Assembly: GCF_050920755.1 (NCBI RefSeq)
Contig: NZ_CP158480.1
Span: 2,356,001-2,420,000, forward strand
From: Oligella sp050920755
GTDB lineage: Bacteria > Pseudomonadota > Gammaproteobacteria > Burkholderiales > Burkholderiaceae_B
Direction of reading: 5' to 3'
DNA: 64,000 nucleotides
A program made the translations under genes and the position numbers. Of this stretch, positions 57,201-64,000 are shown in pieces (the stretch's first letter is position 1; each line of letters starts with the position of its first letter). The notes under the pieces were generated by a model. It was not told the DNA's origin and searched no databases. It saw only the letters and a program-made list of their open reading frames with translations.

Positions 57201-57437
57201 GGCATTGTCCTTGGCAACGACTTTTAAGGCCGGCGTTCGCACCTCCAGCTCTTTACTCTTAATCCCGCTCCAAATCGTGCCCTCAATCTGCACCATTCGG
57301 CCGTTAATCTGCCCCATCACCGTATTTAATAGCCAACGACTACCTGACTGCGTGCCGACTAACAAAGCCAATGCAGTAAAGAGCAAAATCAAAATAAAAG
57401 CGATCAGTCGGAGCCAAGTGAATCTGAAAAAATTCAT
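51270..57437 (-). CDS. tamB: TamB, translocation and assembly module inner-membrane protein
   Basis: A 2055-residue AsmA/TamB-type (DUF490) protein spanning the periplasm from a single N-terminal anchor (FTWLRLIAFILILLFTALAL). The body is a long, repetitive beta-taco with many hydrophobic/polar alternations. The C-terminal DUF490 domain contains ALRRNLEVEAGLRVVGNARN, PKITLVSYPDVSEVEKLSWL and ends EMVFRRFFKD. It is thought to move phospholipids between membranes and, with TamA, to help insert outer-membrane proteins including some autotransporters. Long for the family (E. coli has 1259 residues), but beta- and gamma-proteobacterial versions vary. Its start lies 13 bases past the tamA stop. Confidence 0.94.
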   Translation of the reverse strand: MNFFRFTWLRLIAFILILLFTALALLVGTQSGSRWLLNTVMGQINGRMVQIEGTIWSGIKSKELEVRTPALKVVAKDNALAVNWLSLLRARLEVEYLVTDDLSLELFPTEPKADEEPAGELSLPISIQVDKVSVGKFTMTDPQGKNLPVGLSNFDLQNLVLDKSGTKADLKRLTVSHPDVESELSGTVALEKLAYPWPMHLRLDTVNEGLHTQSPLCVDYLIGKTADMRIQTRCQVNASVQVDGGLDDLALQVKANGVNQGLDLSLDAGVDIESTIPLTKAIVDLTVAKDMRLEADIQSVPLTSTDSAEAADSKGARRLAGTLKTDKFILDLVQRGSRLDSDFDFTVDFNPDAQLQSLLFKGGIFRGSRWNSEPLNGGINLDVDFSDVFVNQNATAWEKLGLKRADILLRLGDNSIESKGQFRQSEQAHDGLQLDVDLQDLSQFAKTIAGQARLKLNMLGNISAHDIKAQVNYEPAVADAASLSAEELAVAQYGLGKEPIDANFDLIGTLSSTAGRYHWQADLDKLQVSHAGFKIAQQDKVALSFNQEADDFLLEIAEADFALTLPAEQEGTLHHLKTSLTANSWASKGYFKDLILDNRLMQLLGLESNLQARLAALEAQDLSALNGAERKAQQQALAQLRKDIAAKRGIQSIAYDGDWDLKAQPDLSGTLNLQRHSGQTILPLARPLPLDLKQITINLDSALDEEKVKQLIIKADGMGDQSALKADLSLESGFAMALKKAAIQLNSTDKGSLNIDVETTPDSTQHQVQQWQARIEASDFDLSAFSLGHLPEQSALNLQGTVGATVLQRAQILQLQPDLMIGAGSHWNKQELNVQIKAELDLSGVFALPQQIALDESLATPNWYQIKLKNVDTLIDLAQSTIALSGDLGQPDSELKLNAQIPALANWWPQTPGQVQLDLSINGDIEQHSLSLNGLYDAFLSTDKEQQPLLFDLDLRGGLNFENAQPNHWVLSLDKLHASYAGIALRNQKSLPLQLMLPTAKQQLSWQVGETELSLAYPDGRESHIYHQQSKGQASHWQTQGSLKDMIASMTLYDYLLAVADSLQHKKLLTVPSAVKPEEELVFDADWNLMQQDQISGTFELQRKESSGLWPFPTPVPLDFDRLAVTIEDNPPDELSENQVSIAEGMHIVAKGEGPKSNLDAQVFLHPASPFMLERAQVNLHLPDDSELNAQVFTGTAGDYSEQTRLYGLLQTGGIPLDKVSYGAVPPGMINGDLHFNLLLAEDNTPLQAFLTGEFQPSSRWNRQPLQGQIDFGLYFQNERDFSVSKADIDLHLGQSRIVSSGAFGNSDDRLKLSVKAPRLNDLWPDLPGAIDLDLSLDGSISDNQFAAKGRFGQGKSKEVGKAPIDFDVAASGGWKTLENGYEGWSGVIERLNVDHAGFAVNQPEAISLSFIPRGSGGQAEWDVGASTVSITLPGNHRISLEQGGSKGKDGKFDTQGAIRGLTLTPQLLEDVSDAFGVKLGKDADGKQLNHGIVVRGRQISVANPPVFDLEWDIDFDGALNGTASLLHRKGDFILPSDPPVALGLQTMDLRIHSQSQGGTRSLVTADLNLATQNKGNIKGEARLNLDGFSPVFDNSTQARLVGHMDDISWLTGLTGDLLELGGRVDVDVRANYRGGNWVTSGGVKAQELRIVEVENGIRLLNGTLDLGLNGNNVVINRLYFPSVIRIVPKEWRTRQWIEENPPAQNGSLNITGNWNLQSSRGKVNVLFDHYPIMQRTDRFAMLSGQVSVDAALPSIVVDGKVTADAGWVSVDIKGTAPTLDSDVIVVRKGEEAPVAKQSALDLLLNFTVDLGPRFYIVGFGLDAGLVGAITIKQVHNELSAEGQFNTRGGAIEAYGQRLQIRRGRIAFQGDITNPVLDIEALRRNLEVEAGLRVVGNARNPKITLVSYPDVSEVEKLSWLIMGRGPDSSGGDLAMLLSVGTSLIGGDPESEPIHKQLGIDDITIRKGDVGESGSLLPRRTVGDSTAYQGQDDIVEQFIKITKNFKQGIDLSIEQALSGSGTVARVSYTLIRNLTIDAKVGTVNGIEMVFRRFFKD

Positions 57438-57450
57438 AATATTCTTTTGC

Positions 57451-59382
57451 TTAGAAAGCCATACCTAGGGAGAAATGCCAACGTATTTTACGGTCACGAT
57501 GCCCATAGGCAATATCAAAAAAGAGCGGACCGGCCGGTGTTTTAACACGTGCGCCCACACCGGTACCTACATGCAACTTCATGTCCTTAAACTTGCGAGC
57601 AGCATCACCGGCATCAACAAAAAACGCCATCCCGAAAGTGTTATTAAAATAATGGGTATACTCAACACCGGCCACCGCCAAGGCACGCGTACCAATCACA
57701 CTTTTATAAGATTGCTCACCGATACCGAAATAGCGATAACCGCGAATGGAGCCCGCACCACCGGTTCGATAGCCGAAATCATCGGGAATTCGAGTTGTGC
57801 TTTTGGCGTGAACATAACCGACCTCAGCGCGCACCGTGATATTATCCCTACGTCCTACCGCCCACCATTGCTGAGCACGCAAAGAGGTGCGGGCAAAGGG
57901 ATCGCCCCGTTCCAAATCAGCCCCGATACCCAAACCGAGTACAATCAAATTACCCGAACGGGGATCGAATTTACTATCCACATCTCGGCGCAATAAATCG
58001 TAGGTAACAACGGCATTAGGCAATTCAAACTTAGGCTGATCCAGACGCTTAACGGCATCATAGGCAATGGCTGCCGAATAGCGACTCTCGAATTCCACCC
58101 GACTGGCAGGGTCTAATTTAAACTCATTCGTGCGCTTCCAACCCAAGGCAAAACGCGTCACTTCCTCATCGGAATAATCGGAATGACGTGCCATAATACC
58201 GAAGCTGTCAACGGTACCATCGTAATTCGGGGCCCGATAAATATCTAAATAACCGCGCTGCTCCTTAAGCCCCAGACTGGCACCGGTTTCAAGAGTAAGC
58301 GCTTGATTCCAAACCACGTTTTGACGGTATACACCCTCAACACGGAAGGTATTAACATCATCGATACCGACTGCGGCCGACATAATCCGTGCCGGTCCCT
58401 CAGTCACCCGCACTAAGACCGGCAAGGTAGCCTCATCCTGCTCATAAACCCCCGGATCATCGGGCTTTTTGATGGTTACGAAAGCGCCGCGGAAGAAATT
58501 GGTCGACTGCAAAGTCTGCTGCCACTCGTCCAGCTTTTCTTGAGAAAACTCCTCGCCCGGCTCATAGCGTATATAACGTCTGATTAAGCTGATCGGCACA
58601 CGCCGTATACCCTGCACCTCGGTGTGACCTAAACGGACGGCGGGACCACTATCGATGACTGTCGTTAAATCAGCCGTTGCCTCATCCGGGTCAATCAAGG
58701 CTTGAGAATGAGTCATGCGCGCCAAATAAAAGTCCCTACTCGCCACATCCTCTAGCAATTTGCTTTTAGACCTGCTCCAGACCTTATTGATAAAGACCTT
58801 GCCTTTTGGTAAGCCCCAGTCCTTACGTAAACCCTCAATCCGTTGCTGATAAGTCGGAGATTTGGCAATGGTGCCGGTAAATTCATTAGACACTGAATTG
58901 ACATGGGTGAGCTCGCCGGGCTCAATACTGATATCCCAAGTTTCACCCTCAAAGTCCTCACCGACCTCCAAAGTCACCTTAGGGTCAAAATAACCTCGGG
59001 TCGCCAAAGAAGATAACACCGCATCTCTACCGCGTCGACGAATCCTGTCGGCCTCTCGGCTATCCTGATCATCGGCCTGGCGCACGACGGAAGAAATAGC
59101 GGCATCAACCACCGCTAAATCCTCGGGACTGAGGCCACCCGGAATAATCACCACCTCAGGTACTTTAATCTTGGCTTCGGCATTTTCAATTTCGAGGGCT
59201 TGTACCTGTGCCTCTCTCGCGGCCTCCGCCTCACGCTCTTCAGCCAGCCTGCGCTCGCGCTCATAAATAGGGCCGCTCAGCGAGTCGGATTGGCTCCAAG
59301 CACTATCGGCTAAGCCCAGGCTAAGCGTGCCCACTAAGAGGAGATAAGGTAACTTAGGAAGAGTTTTGCTCGTAGAAGCCAT
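57451..59382 (-). CDS. tamA: TamA, Omp85-family outer-membrane assembly factor
   Basis: A 643-residue Omp85 protein. The signal peptide KLPYLLLVGTLSLGLADSAW is cut near SAWS-QSD. An unusual Glu/Ala/Arg-rich linker (ERERRLAEEREAEAAREAQV) precedes three POTRA domains (~80–330). The 16-strand barrel carries the lid-loop motif GGAGSIRGYRYFGIG near residue 550 (VRGF/Y-type) and ends with GMAF, terminating in Phe. It works with TamB, directly downstream. Confidence 0.93.
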   Translation of the reverse strand: MASTSKTLPKLPYLLLVGTLSLGLADSAWSQSDSLSGPIYERERRLAEEREAEAAREAQVQALEIENAEAKIKVPEVVIIPGGLSPEDLAVVDAAISSVVRQADDQDSREADRIRRRGRDAVLSSLATRGYFDPKVTLEVGEDFEGETWDISIEPGELTHVNSVSNEFTGTIAKSPTYQQRIEGLRKDWGLPKGKVFINKVWSRSKSKLLEDVASRDFYLARMTHSQALIDPDEATADLTTVIDSGPAVRLGHTEVQGIRRVPISLIRRYIRYEPGEEFSQEKLDEWQQTLQSTNFFRGAFVTIKKPDDPGVYEQDEATLPVLVRVTEGPARIMSAAVGIDDVNTFRVEGVYRQNVVWNQALTLETGASLGLKEQRGYLDIYRAPNYDGTVDSFGIMARHSDYSDEEVTRFALGWKRTNEFKLDPASRVEFESRYSAAIAYDAVKRLDQPKFELPNAVVTYDLLRRDVDSKFDPRSGNLIVLGLGIGADLERGDPFARTSLRAQQWWAVGRRDNITVRAEVGYVHAKSTTRIPDDFGYRTGGAGSIRGYRYFGIGEQSYKSVIGTRALAVAGVEYTHYFNNTFGMAFFVDAGDAARKFKDMKLHVGTGVGARVKTPAGPLFFDIAYGHRDRKIRWHFSLGMAF

Positions 59383-59414
59383 AAGTTATCAACTTTCGGT
59401 GATTTTGTTTAAGA

Positions 59415-60539
59415 TTAAAGATTCTCCACAACCACTTTAGGAAAAGCACCTGATCGGTCAATAGGCAATTCGGAGATATTAAAAGCAAGGCGACGAGCAA
59501 TCAGATGATAACGCTTAGCGGCTTCCGATTCCGGATCGGAAATCACCGTCGGCTGACCGGCATCTGTTTGTTCGCGTACCGCACGGCTTAATGGTAAAGC
59601 ACCTAACCAAGGCACTTCAAGCTCCTCAGCCATCTTTTTACCACCCTCCTCACCGAAAATATGCTCGGCATGGCCACAGTTACTACAGACATGCACACTC
59701 ATGTTTTCCACCACCCCGAGAATGGGTACGTTAACCTTTTGGAACATACGTAAGCCCTTGCGCGCATCCAATAAGGCCACATCCTGTGGAGTCGTCACCA
59801 CAACAGAACCTGTCAGCGGTGCTTTTTGCGATAAGGTCAGGGCAATATCACCCGTACCCGGCGGCATATCGATGATTAAATAATCCAAATCAGGCCATGC
59901 GGTCTGATTAAGCATTTGATCGACAGCCTGAGCCACCATCGGTCCACGCAAAATAGCAGGCGCATCAGATTCTAGCATAAAACCAATGGAGTTAACAGCC
60001 AAGCCATAAGCCTCCTGCGGCTTCATACCACCGCCCTGACTGCCCTCCACGCTTTCAATTTTAGCGTCTTCGATATTTAAAATTAAAGGTTGGCTGGGAC
60101 CGTAAACATCCGCATCCAAGATACCCACACGGGCACCGGCTTGGGATAGCGCCAAAGCCAGATTGGTCGAGGCGGTGCTTTTACCTACACCGCCCTTGCC
60201 GGAAGAGACGGCAACAATATTTTTGACCGACTTAAGAGGCTTCAGACCACCCTGCACCACATGCGTGCGGATGGTGTCCGACCACTCAATTTCGATCTCG
60301 GGAAAACCGCATTCCTTGGCGATTTGGCGAATATGGATAAGCACCTTTTGCTTATCCTCACCTAAAAAATAGCCCGGTTCGAACTTGAAATGTAGACTTG
60401 AGCCCTTAATTAAAGACATCATGCCCTTTTTTAAGCTGAGATCGCGCTCCTTGATTTTGTGACCGATATTTATACCTAAAACGGGGTCGACGAGTTCTTT
60501 TTGTAAGCGACTGTATAAGGTTGCAAGTTCAGCGTTCAT
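59415..60539 (-). CDS. apbC: Mrp/ApbC-type Fe–S cluster carrier ATPase
   Basis: A 374-residue P-loop NTPase delivering Fe–S clusters to apoproteins. A degenerate MIP18-like N-terminal domain (~1–95) is followed by the deviant Walker A VSSGKGGVGKSTASTNLALA, VGILDADVYGPSQPL, DYLIIDMPPGTGDIALTLSQ and the cluster-binding CxxC in SVHVCSNCGHAEHIFG. It is divergent from metG, as in many Burkholderiales, across a gap holding one small membrane-protein gene. Confidence 0.94.
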   Translation of the reverse strand: MNAELATLYSRLQKELVDPVLGINIGHKIKERDLSLKKGMMSLIKGSSLHFKFEPGYFLGEDKQKVLIHIRQIAKECGFPEIEIEWSDTIRTHVVQGGLKPLKSVKNIVAVSSGKGGVGKSTASTNLALALSQAGARVGILDADVYGPSQPLILNIEDAKIESVEGSQGGGMKPQEAYGLAVNSIGFMLESDAPAILRGPMVAQAVDQMLNQTAWPDLDYLIIDMPPGTGDIALTLSQKAPLTGSVVVTTPQDVALLDARKGLRMFQKVNVPILGVVENMSVHVCSNCGHAEHIFGEEGGKKMAEELEVPWLGALPLSRAVREQTDAGQPTVISDPESEAAKRYHLIARRLAFNISELPIDRSGAFPKVVVENL

Positions 60540-60652
60540 TCTATAGATTTTCCAAATTTATAAAGTAGAATTAAATATTAATAGCTTTATAGTAATTCTT
60601 TACACTTATTTAGACTACGAAAACCAGATCATTGCACGGAGTATTTCGTATC

Positions 60653-60961
60653 ATGAAAAACATTTTTCAAAGCATTTTGGCCACTATAGCCTTTATTACC
60701 ATCACCTTTATCGGTTTAGTTTTGGCATTTACATTTATTTTTACGATACTGATTGGGGCAGCGGTTTTGTATATTGTTAATCGCATCCGCGGTAAGTCAT
60801 TTTCTGCGCGACAGTTTTGGCAGGAGCAAAGACAGCGGGCAGGCAAGAAAACTCAGGACTTTACCGCCCGTTATCGTTATAAATACAGCGGCCGATCCGA
60901 TAATTTTACACGATCTCCGGAGTCTGAGGTTACTGATGTCGAGTTCCGCGAGATCAGATAG
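60653..60961 (+). CDS. Small membrane protein of unknown function
   Basis: A 102-residue protein. Residues ~5–45 are strongly hydrophobic (SILATIAFITITFIGLVLAF, then FIFTILIGAAVLYIV), probably two transmembrane segments or a hairpin. A basic cytoplasmic tail follows (NRIRGKSFSARQFWQEQRQR, RYRYKYSG) and an acidic end (ESEVTDVEFREI). I do not recognise the family. The ATG at 60653 has GGAG upstream; a TTG seven codons earlier is also open. It lies between mrp and metG, and its function is not inferable from context. Confidence 0.65.
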   Translation: MKNIFQSILATIAFITITFIGLVLAFTFIFTILIGAAVLYIVNRIRGKSFSARQFWQEQRQRAGKKTQDFTARYRYKYSGRSDNFTRSPESEVTDVEFREIR

Positions 60962-61069
60962 TTACTCTCTTCTGTAAATATTGCCCTTTCATCAAATTAT
61001 CCAAGCTCAATAGATTAGAATAAAGGATTAATTCTTTAATCCTTTATTTTTTGTCTTTTAAATAAACCT

Positions 61070-63175
61070 ATGTCTCGCACTTTATTCGTTACAACGGCTT
61101 TACCCTACGCTAACGGTTCTTTTCACATCGGCCATATTATGGAGTATATACAGGCTGATATTTGGGTCAGAGCATTACGAATGTCCGGCCACACCGTGCA
61201 CTTTGTTTGTGCCGATGATGCACATGGTGCACCGATTATGTTAAAGGCCGAGAGTGAAGGCATCAGCCCGGAGGAGCTGGTCTCCCGTATCGCCGCCGAA
61301 AGACCGAAGTACTTAAACGGTTTTCATATTGAGTTTGATCATTGGCATAATACGCACAGCCCGGAAAATACTGAGCTTTCCCAAGAGATTTACAAGGCGC
61401 TCAAGGAAGCTGGCCTGATCAGTCAGCGCAGCATTGAGCAATTCTACGATCCGGTAAAGGGTATGTTTTTACCGGATCGCTATATTAAGGGTGAATGCCC
61501 GAGCTGCCATGCCAAGGATCAATATGGTGATGCCTGTGAGCATTGCAGTACCGCCTACTCACCGACCGAATTAATTAATCCCTACTCGACGTTAACCGGC
61601 ACTACGCCGGTACTAAAGCGCTCGGAGCATTTCTTCTTTAATTTATCGGATCCGCGCTGCGTAGAGTTCTTATTGCAATGGACGCAAGGCAAAAACGCCC
61701 AAGGCAAACCACGTTTACAAGCAGAGGTTTTAGGTAAAACTCGCGAATGGCTCGGTACCGGTCTTGAAGAGAGTAAGTTGGACGACTGGGATATTTCTCG
61801 TGATGCACCCTATTTCGGTATTGAAATTCCCGATGCGCCGGGCAAGTATTTCTATGTGTGGTTGGATGCGCCGGTCGGTTATCTGGCCTCTTTAAAAGCC
61901 TATTGTCACAAGGCAGGTATTGATTTTGATGCCCTACAGGATCCGGCATCGGATGCTGAGCAATATCATTTTATCGGTAAAGACATTGTCTATTTCCATG
62001 CGCTGTTCTGGCCGGCCATGTTGAAGTTCTCCGGCCGTAAGGTACCCGACGGCTTAAATGTTCATGGCTTTATTACGGTAAGCGGCGAGAAAATGTCCAA
62101 GAGCCGCGGCACCGGTATTTCGCCGCTCCGCTATCTGGATATCGGCATGAATCCCGAGTGGTTACGCTACTATCTGGCAGCTAAGCTCAATAGCCGTGTT
62201 GAGGATATTGACTTTAACCCGGATGATTTTATTGCCCGCGTTAATGCCGACTTAATCGGTAAGTATATTAATATTGCCAGCCGTGCAGCTAACTTTATCA
62301 GTCGCCACTTTGAGGGTCAGTTAGCTTATCTGGGTGATAAAGACGCACTGGTTGCCGAATATCAAGCCTTAACTGAGCAGATTGTCAGTGATTTTGAGGC
62401 ACGTGAGTATGCTCGCGCTATTCGTACCATTATGGCGCAGGCGGATAAAATCAATCAGGCTTTCGATCAGGCCCAGCCTTGGGTAATGGCCAAGGGCATC
62501 AGCGAAGCCACCGCCGAGCAAAAAGCTCAACTGCAGGATATTTGTTCGCGCGCCCTCGCCGGCTTTAAAGCACTTTCCGTGCTGTTAGCGCCGGTACTGC
62601 CGGAATTAGCGTCACATGTGGCCAAGGAGCTTTTTGCCTTGGATCGTGATTTTATTTGGCGTGATGCCGCTGAACTACCGACAAGCATTACACCGTTTAA
62701 GCATCTGATGAAGCGGGTTGAGGAAAAGCATTTAGATGAGCTGTTGCGGATTCAGGCGAGCGATGCGCCTGCTGCAGCTGCCACTGACGCTACGCCGATC
62801 GCAGAGGCGAAACCCGGCGGTGAAGCGATTGCACCGACAATCACTTATGATGATTTTATGAAGGTGGATTTACGTATCGCCAAGATTGTGGACTGCCAAG
62901 CGGTGGAAGGTGCGGATAAGTTATTACGCCTAACACTTGATGTAGGCGAGGGTCGTCATCGTCAAATTTTCTCCGGCATTAAATCCATGTACAAGCCCGA
63001 GCAATTAATCGGCAAGCTCACCGTGGTCGTGGCTAACCTGGCCCCACGAAAAATGAAGTTCGGTTTGTCGGAGGGCATGGTTCTTTCTGCCGCTCACGCG
63101 GACACTAAGAACAACCCCGGTTTTTATGTGCTGGAGCCTTTTGAAGGTGCACAACCCGGCATGCGTATTCTTTAA
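61070..63175 (+). CDS. metG: Methionyl-tRNA synthetase with C-terminal tRNA-binding domain
   Basis: A 701-residue class I synthetase. The HIGH-type site is ALPYANGSFHIGHIMEYIQA, the zinc knuckles are CPSCHAKDQYGDACEHC, KMSKS is in SGEKMSKSRGTGI, and the anticodon-binding helical domain follows. After an Ala/Thr-rich linker (~565–590) comes an EMAP/Trbp111-like domain (DDFMKVDLRIAKIVDCQAVE, GADKLLRLTLDVG). All are standard for the long proteobacterial form. Confidence 0.98.
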   Translation: MSRTLFVTTALPYANGSFHIGHIMEYIQADIWVRALRMSGHTVHFVCADDAHGAPIMLKAESEGISPEELVSRIAAERPKYLNGFHIEFDHWHNTHSPENTELSQEIYKALKEAGLISQRSIEQFYDPVKGMFLPDRYIKGECPSCHAKDQYGDACEHCSTAYSPTELINPYSTLTGTTPVLKRSEHFFFNLSDPRCVEFLLQWTQGKNAQGKPRLQAEVLGKTREWLGTGLEESKLDDWDISRDAPYFGIEIPDAPGKYFYVWLDAPVGYLASLKAYCHKAGIDFDALQDPASDAEQYHFIGKDIVYFHALFWPAMLKFSGRKVPDGLNVHGFITVSGEKMSKSRGTGISPLRYLDIGMNPEWLRYYLAAKLNSRVEDIDFNPDDFIARVNADLIGKYINIASRAANFISRHFEGQLAYLGDKDALVAEYQALTEQIVSDFEAREYARAIRTIMAQADKINQAFDQAQPWVMAKGISEATAEQKAQLQDICSRALAGFKALSVLLAPVLPELASHVAKELFALDRDFIWRDAAELPTSITPFKHLMKRVEEKHLDELLRIQASDAPAAAATDATPIAEAKPGGEAIAPTITYDDFMKVDLRIAKIVDCQAVEGADKLLRLTLDVGEGRHRQIFSGIKSMYKPEQLIGKLTVVVANLAPRKMKFGLSEGMVLSAAHADTKNNPGFYVLEPFEGAQPGMRIL

Positions 63176-63226
63176 GCCCTTTAAGCTTTTAAGCTTTGTT
63201 TGCAGATTTAATTTAAGAGGTCTTAA

Positions 63227-63967
63227 ATGCATACAAATGATCAAACGGACACGACTACGCCAACGGCTACAACATCGGGCGCCGAGGAAAAAAAGGACTG
63301 GGGGCATATTAAAAGCTACGTCCATCGCAGCACCCATATCACTCCCGGTCAGCGCCGCGCCTTAAACAGTGAGATTTATGATCGTTGGTGTCTACCCTAT
63401 CGTGAGGGCTTTATCAACTATGACGAGATCTTCGGTCGCCACACTGCCACGGTGTTGGAAATCGGTTTCGGCATGGGAGAAACCACGGCCAAAATCGCTA
63501 CCGCTGCGACTGATAAAAATTTTATCGGTGTGGAGGTGTTTTCCGGTGGCGTCGGCTCTTTATTGAATCGTATTGAGGACGAGGGGATACAAAATATCCG
63601 TATTATTCAGCATGATGCCGTGGATGTGGTTAATCATATGCTGGCTCCCGACTCACTTGCCGGTGTGCATATATACTTCCCCGATCCTTGGCCTAAAAAG
63701 CGTCACCATAAGCGTCGCCTTGTACAATCACCCTTTATCAAGCAGCTAGTGAGTCGTATTAAGCCCGGTGGCTATCTTCATTGCGCTACCGATTGGGAGG
63801 ACTATGCCATGCAAATGCTTGAGGTGCTGAGCAACGAAGAGGCACTACAAAATCGTTATCCCGACTTTGCGCCGCGACCCGATTACCGCCCGCTCACTAA
63901 ATTTGAAAATCGCGGCATTAATCTGGGCTACGGTGTATGGGATTTAATCTTTGAGAAAAAGGCTTAA
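63227..63967 (+). CDS. trmB: TrmB, tRNA (guanine-N7-)-methyltransferase
   Basis: SAM-dependent enzyme forming m7G46 in tRNA. The SAM motif is ATVLEIGFGMGETTAKIA, the substrate signature is HIYFPDPWPKKRHHKRRLVQ, and CATDWEDYAMQMLEVL and the C-terminal TKFENRGINLGYGVWDL follow. The 246 residues are normal; the first ~30 are low-complexity Thr/Ala-rich. AGAGG lies 9 bases before the ATG. It follows metG by 51 bases. Confidence 0.96.
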   Translation: MHTNDQTDTTTPTATTSGAEEKKDWGHIKSYVHRSTHITPGQRRALNSEIYDRWCLPYREGFINYDEIFGRHTATVLEIGFGMGETTAKIATAATDKNFIGVEVFSGGVGSLLNRIEDEGIQNIRIIQHDAVDVVNHMLAPDSLAGVHIYFPDPWPKKRHHKRRLVQSPFIKQLVSRIKPGGYLHCATDWEDYAMQMLEVLSNEEALQNRYPDFAPRPDYRPLTKFENRGINLGYGVWDLIFEKKA

Positions 63968-63970
63968 GAT

Positions 63971-64000
63971 ATGTATCCGGCCATTGAACCCTATCAATAC
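63971..64000 (+). CDS. pip: Probable proline iminopeptidase, first 10 codons only
   Basis: ATG three bases after the trmB stop reads MYPAIEPYQY and runs off the window. Betaproteobacterial proline iminopeptidases (alpha/beta hydrolases releasing N-terminal proline) commonly begin MYP-x-IEPY. Ten residues make this a suggestion only; the spacing implies an operon with trmB. Confidence 0.5.
   Translation, partial: MYPAIEPYQY

Overview
The window is a chromosomal segment from a moderate-GC betaproteobacterium, most likely Burkholderiales/Alcaligenaceae (an Oligella-like organism would fit, but the genus is a guess). The reasons are the gene order mpl–yqiA–RNB exoribonuclease–aroE, the operon rubredoxin–yqgE–ruvX–pyrR–pyrB–pyrC'–plsC, a DUF815 ATPase next to a MutT–ThiE-like fusion, and metG / mrp–tamA–tamB–dcd–basic amino acid decarboxylase. 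No rRNA gene, complete tRNA gene or CRISPR array was seen.

Layout. 1–8 kb: peptidoglycan recycling (mpl, cut by the window edge), a YqiA esterase, one long ORF joining an RNB exoribonuclease to shikimate dehydrogenase, lptG and apaH. 6.2–11.1 kb (minus strand): a tightly packed operon from a 54-residue rubredoxin through pyrimidine synthesis (pyrR, pyrB and a DHOase-like pyrC' lacking its first metal-binding histidines) to plsC. 11.2–28.2 kb: thiE, hemL, argJ, rplU–rpmA, obgE and proB on plus, with ppc, ilvD and ispB on minus; then the DUF815 ATPase, a Nudix–ThiE fusion and a nitric-oxide response pair (nnrS, nsrR) with a candidate NsrR operator.

28.2–46.3 kb is an accessory island full of insertion sequences: a TnpB (IS200/IS605) fragment, three IS1106-like IS5-family copies plus a decayed fourth, one intact-looking IS66-family element with a perfect 8-bp target duplication, and a frameshifted, truncated IS3-family element. 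Between them lie two surface-protein loci. One is a Fur-box-preceded TonB-dependent receptor bracketed by IS5 copy A and remnant D. The other is a 1338-residue trimeric autotransporter adhesin with a 5'-truncated TpgA-like partner, bracketed by IS5 copies B and C. A D-amino-acid module (YkvI-like transporter plus dadA) and a solitary gcvH sit between these loci.

46.5–64 kb returns to core genes: a GrlR-like small protein, a HI0933-type flavoprotein, a basic amino acid decarboxylase, dcd, the tamB/tamA translocation pair, mrp/apbC, a small membrane protein, metG, trmB and the first codons of a probable proline iminopeptidase.

No wholly new system is evident. The points most worth a second look are the RNB–AroE fusion, the IS-bracketed adhesin with a beheaded partner, the IS-bracketed iron receptor, the tandem-repeat tail of ObgE and the enlarged cysteine loop of NsrR.
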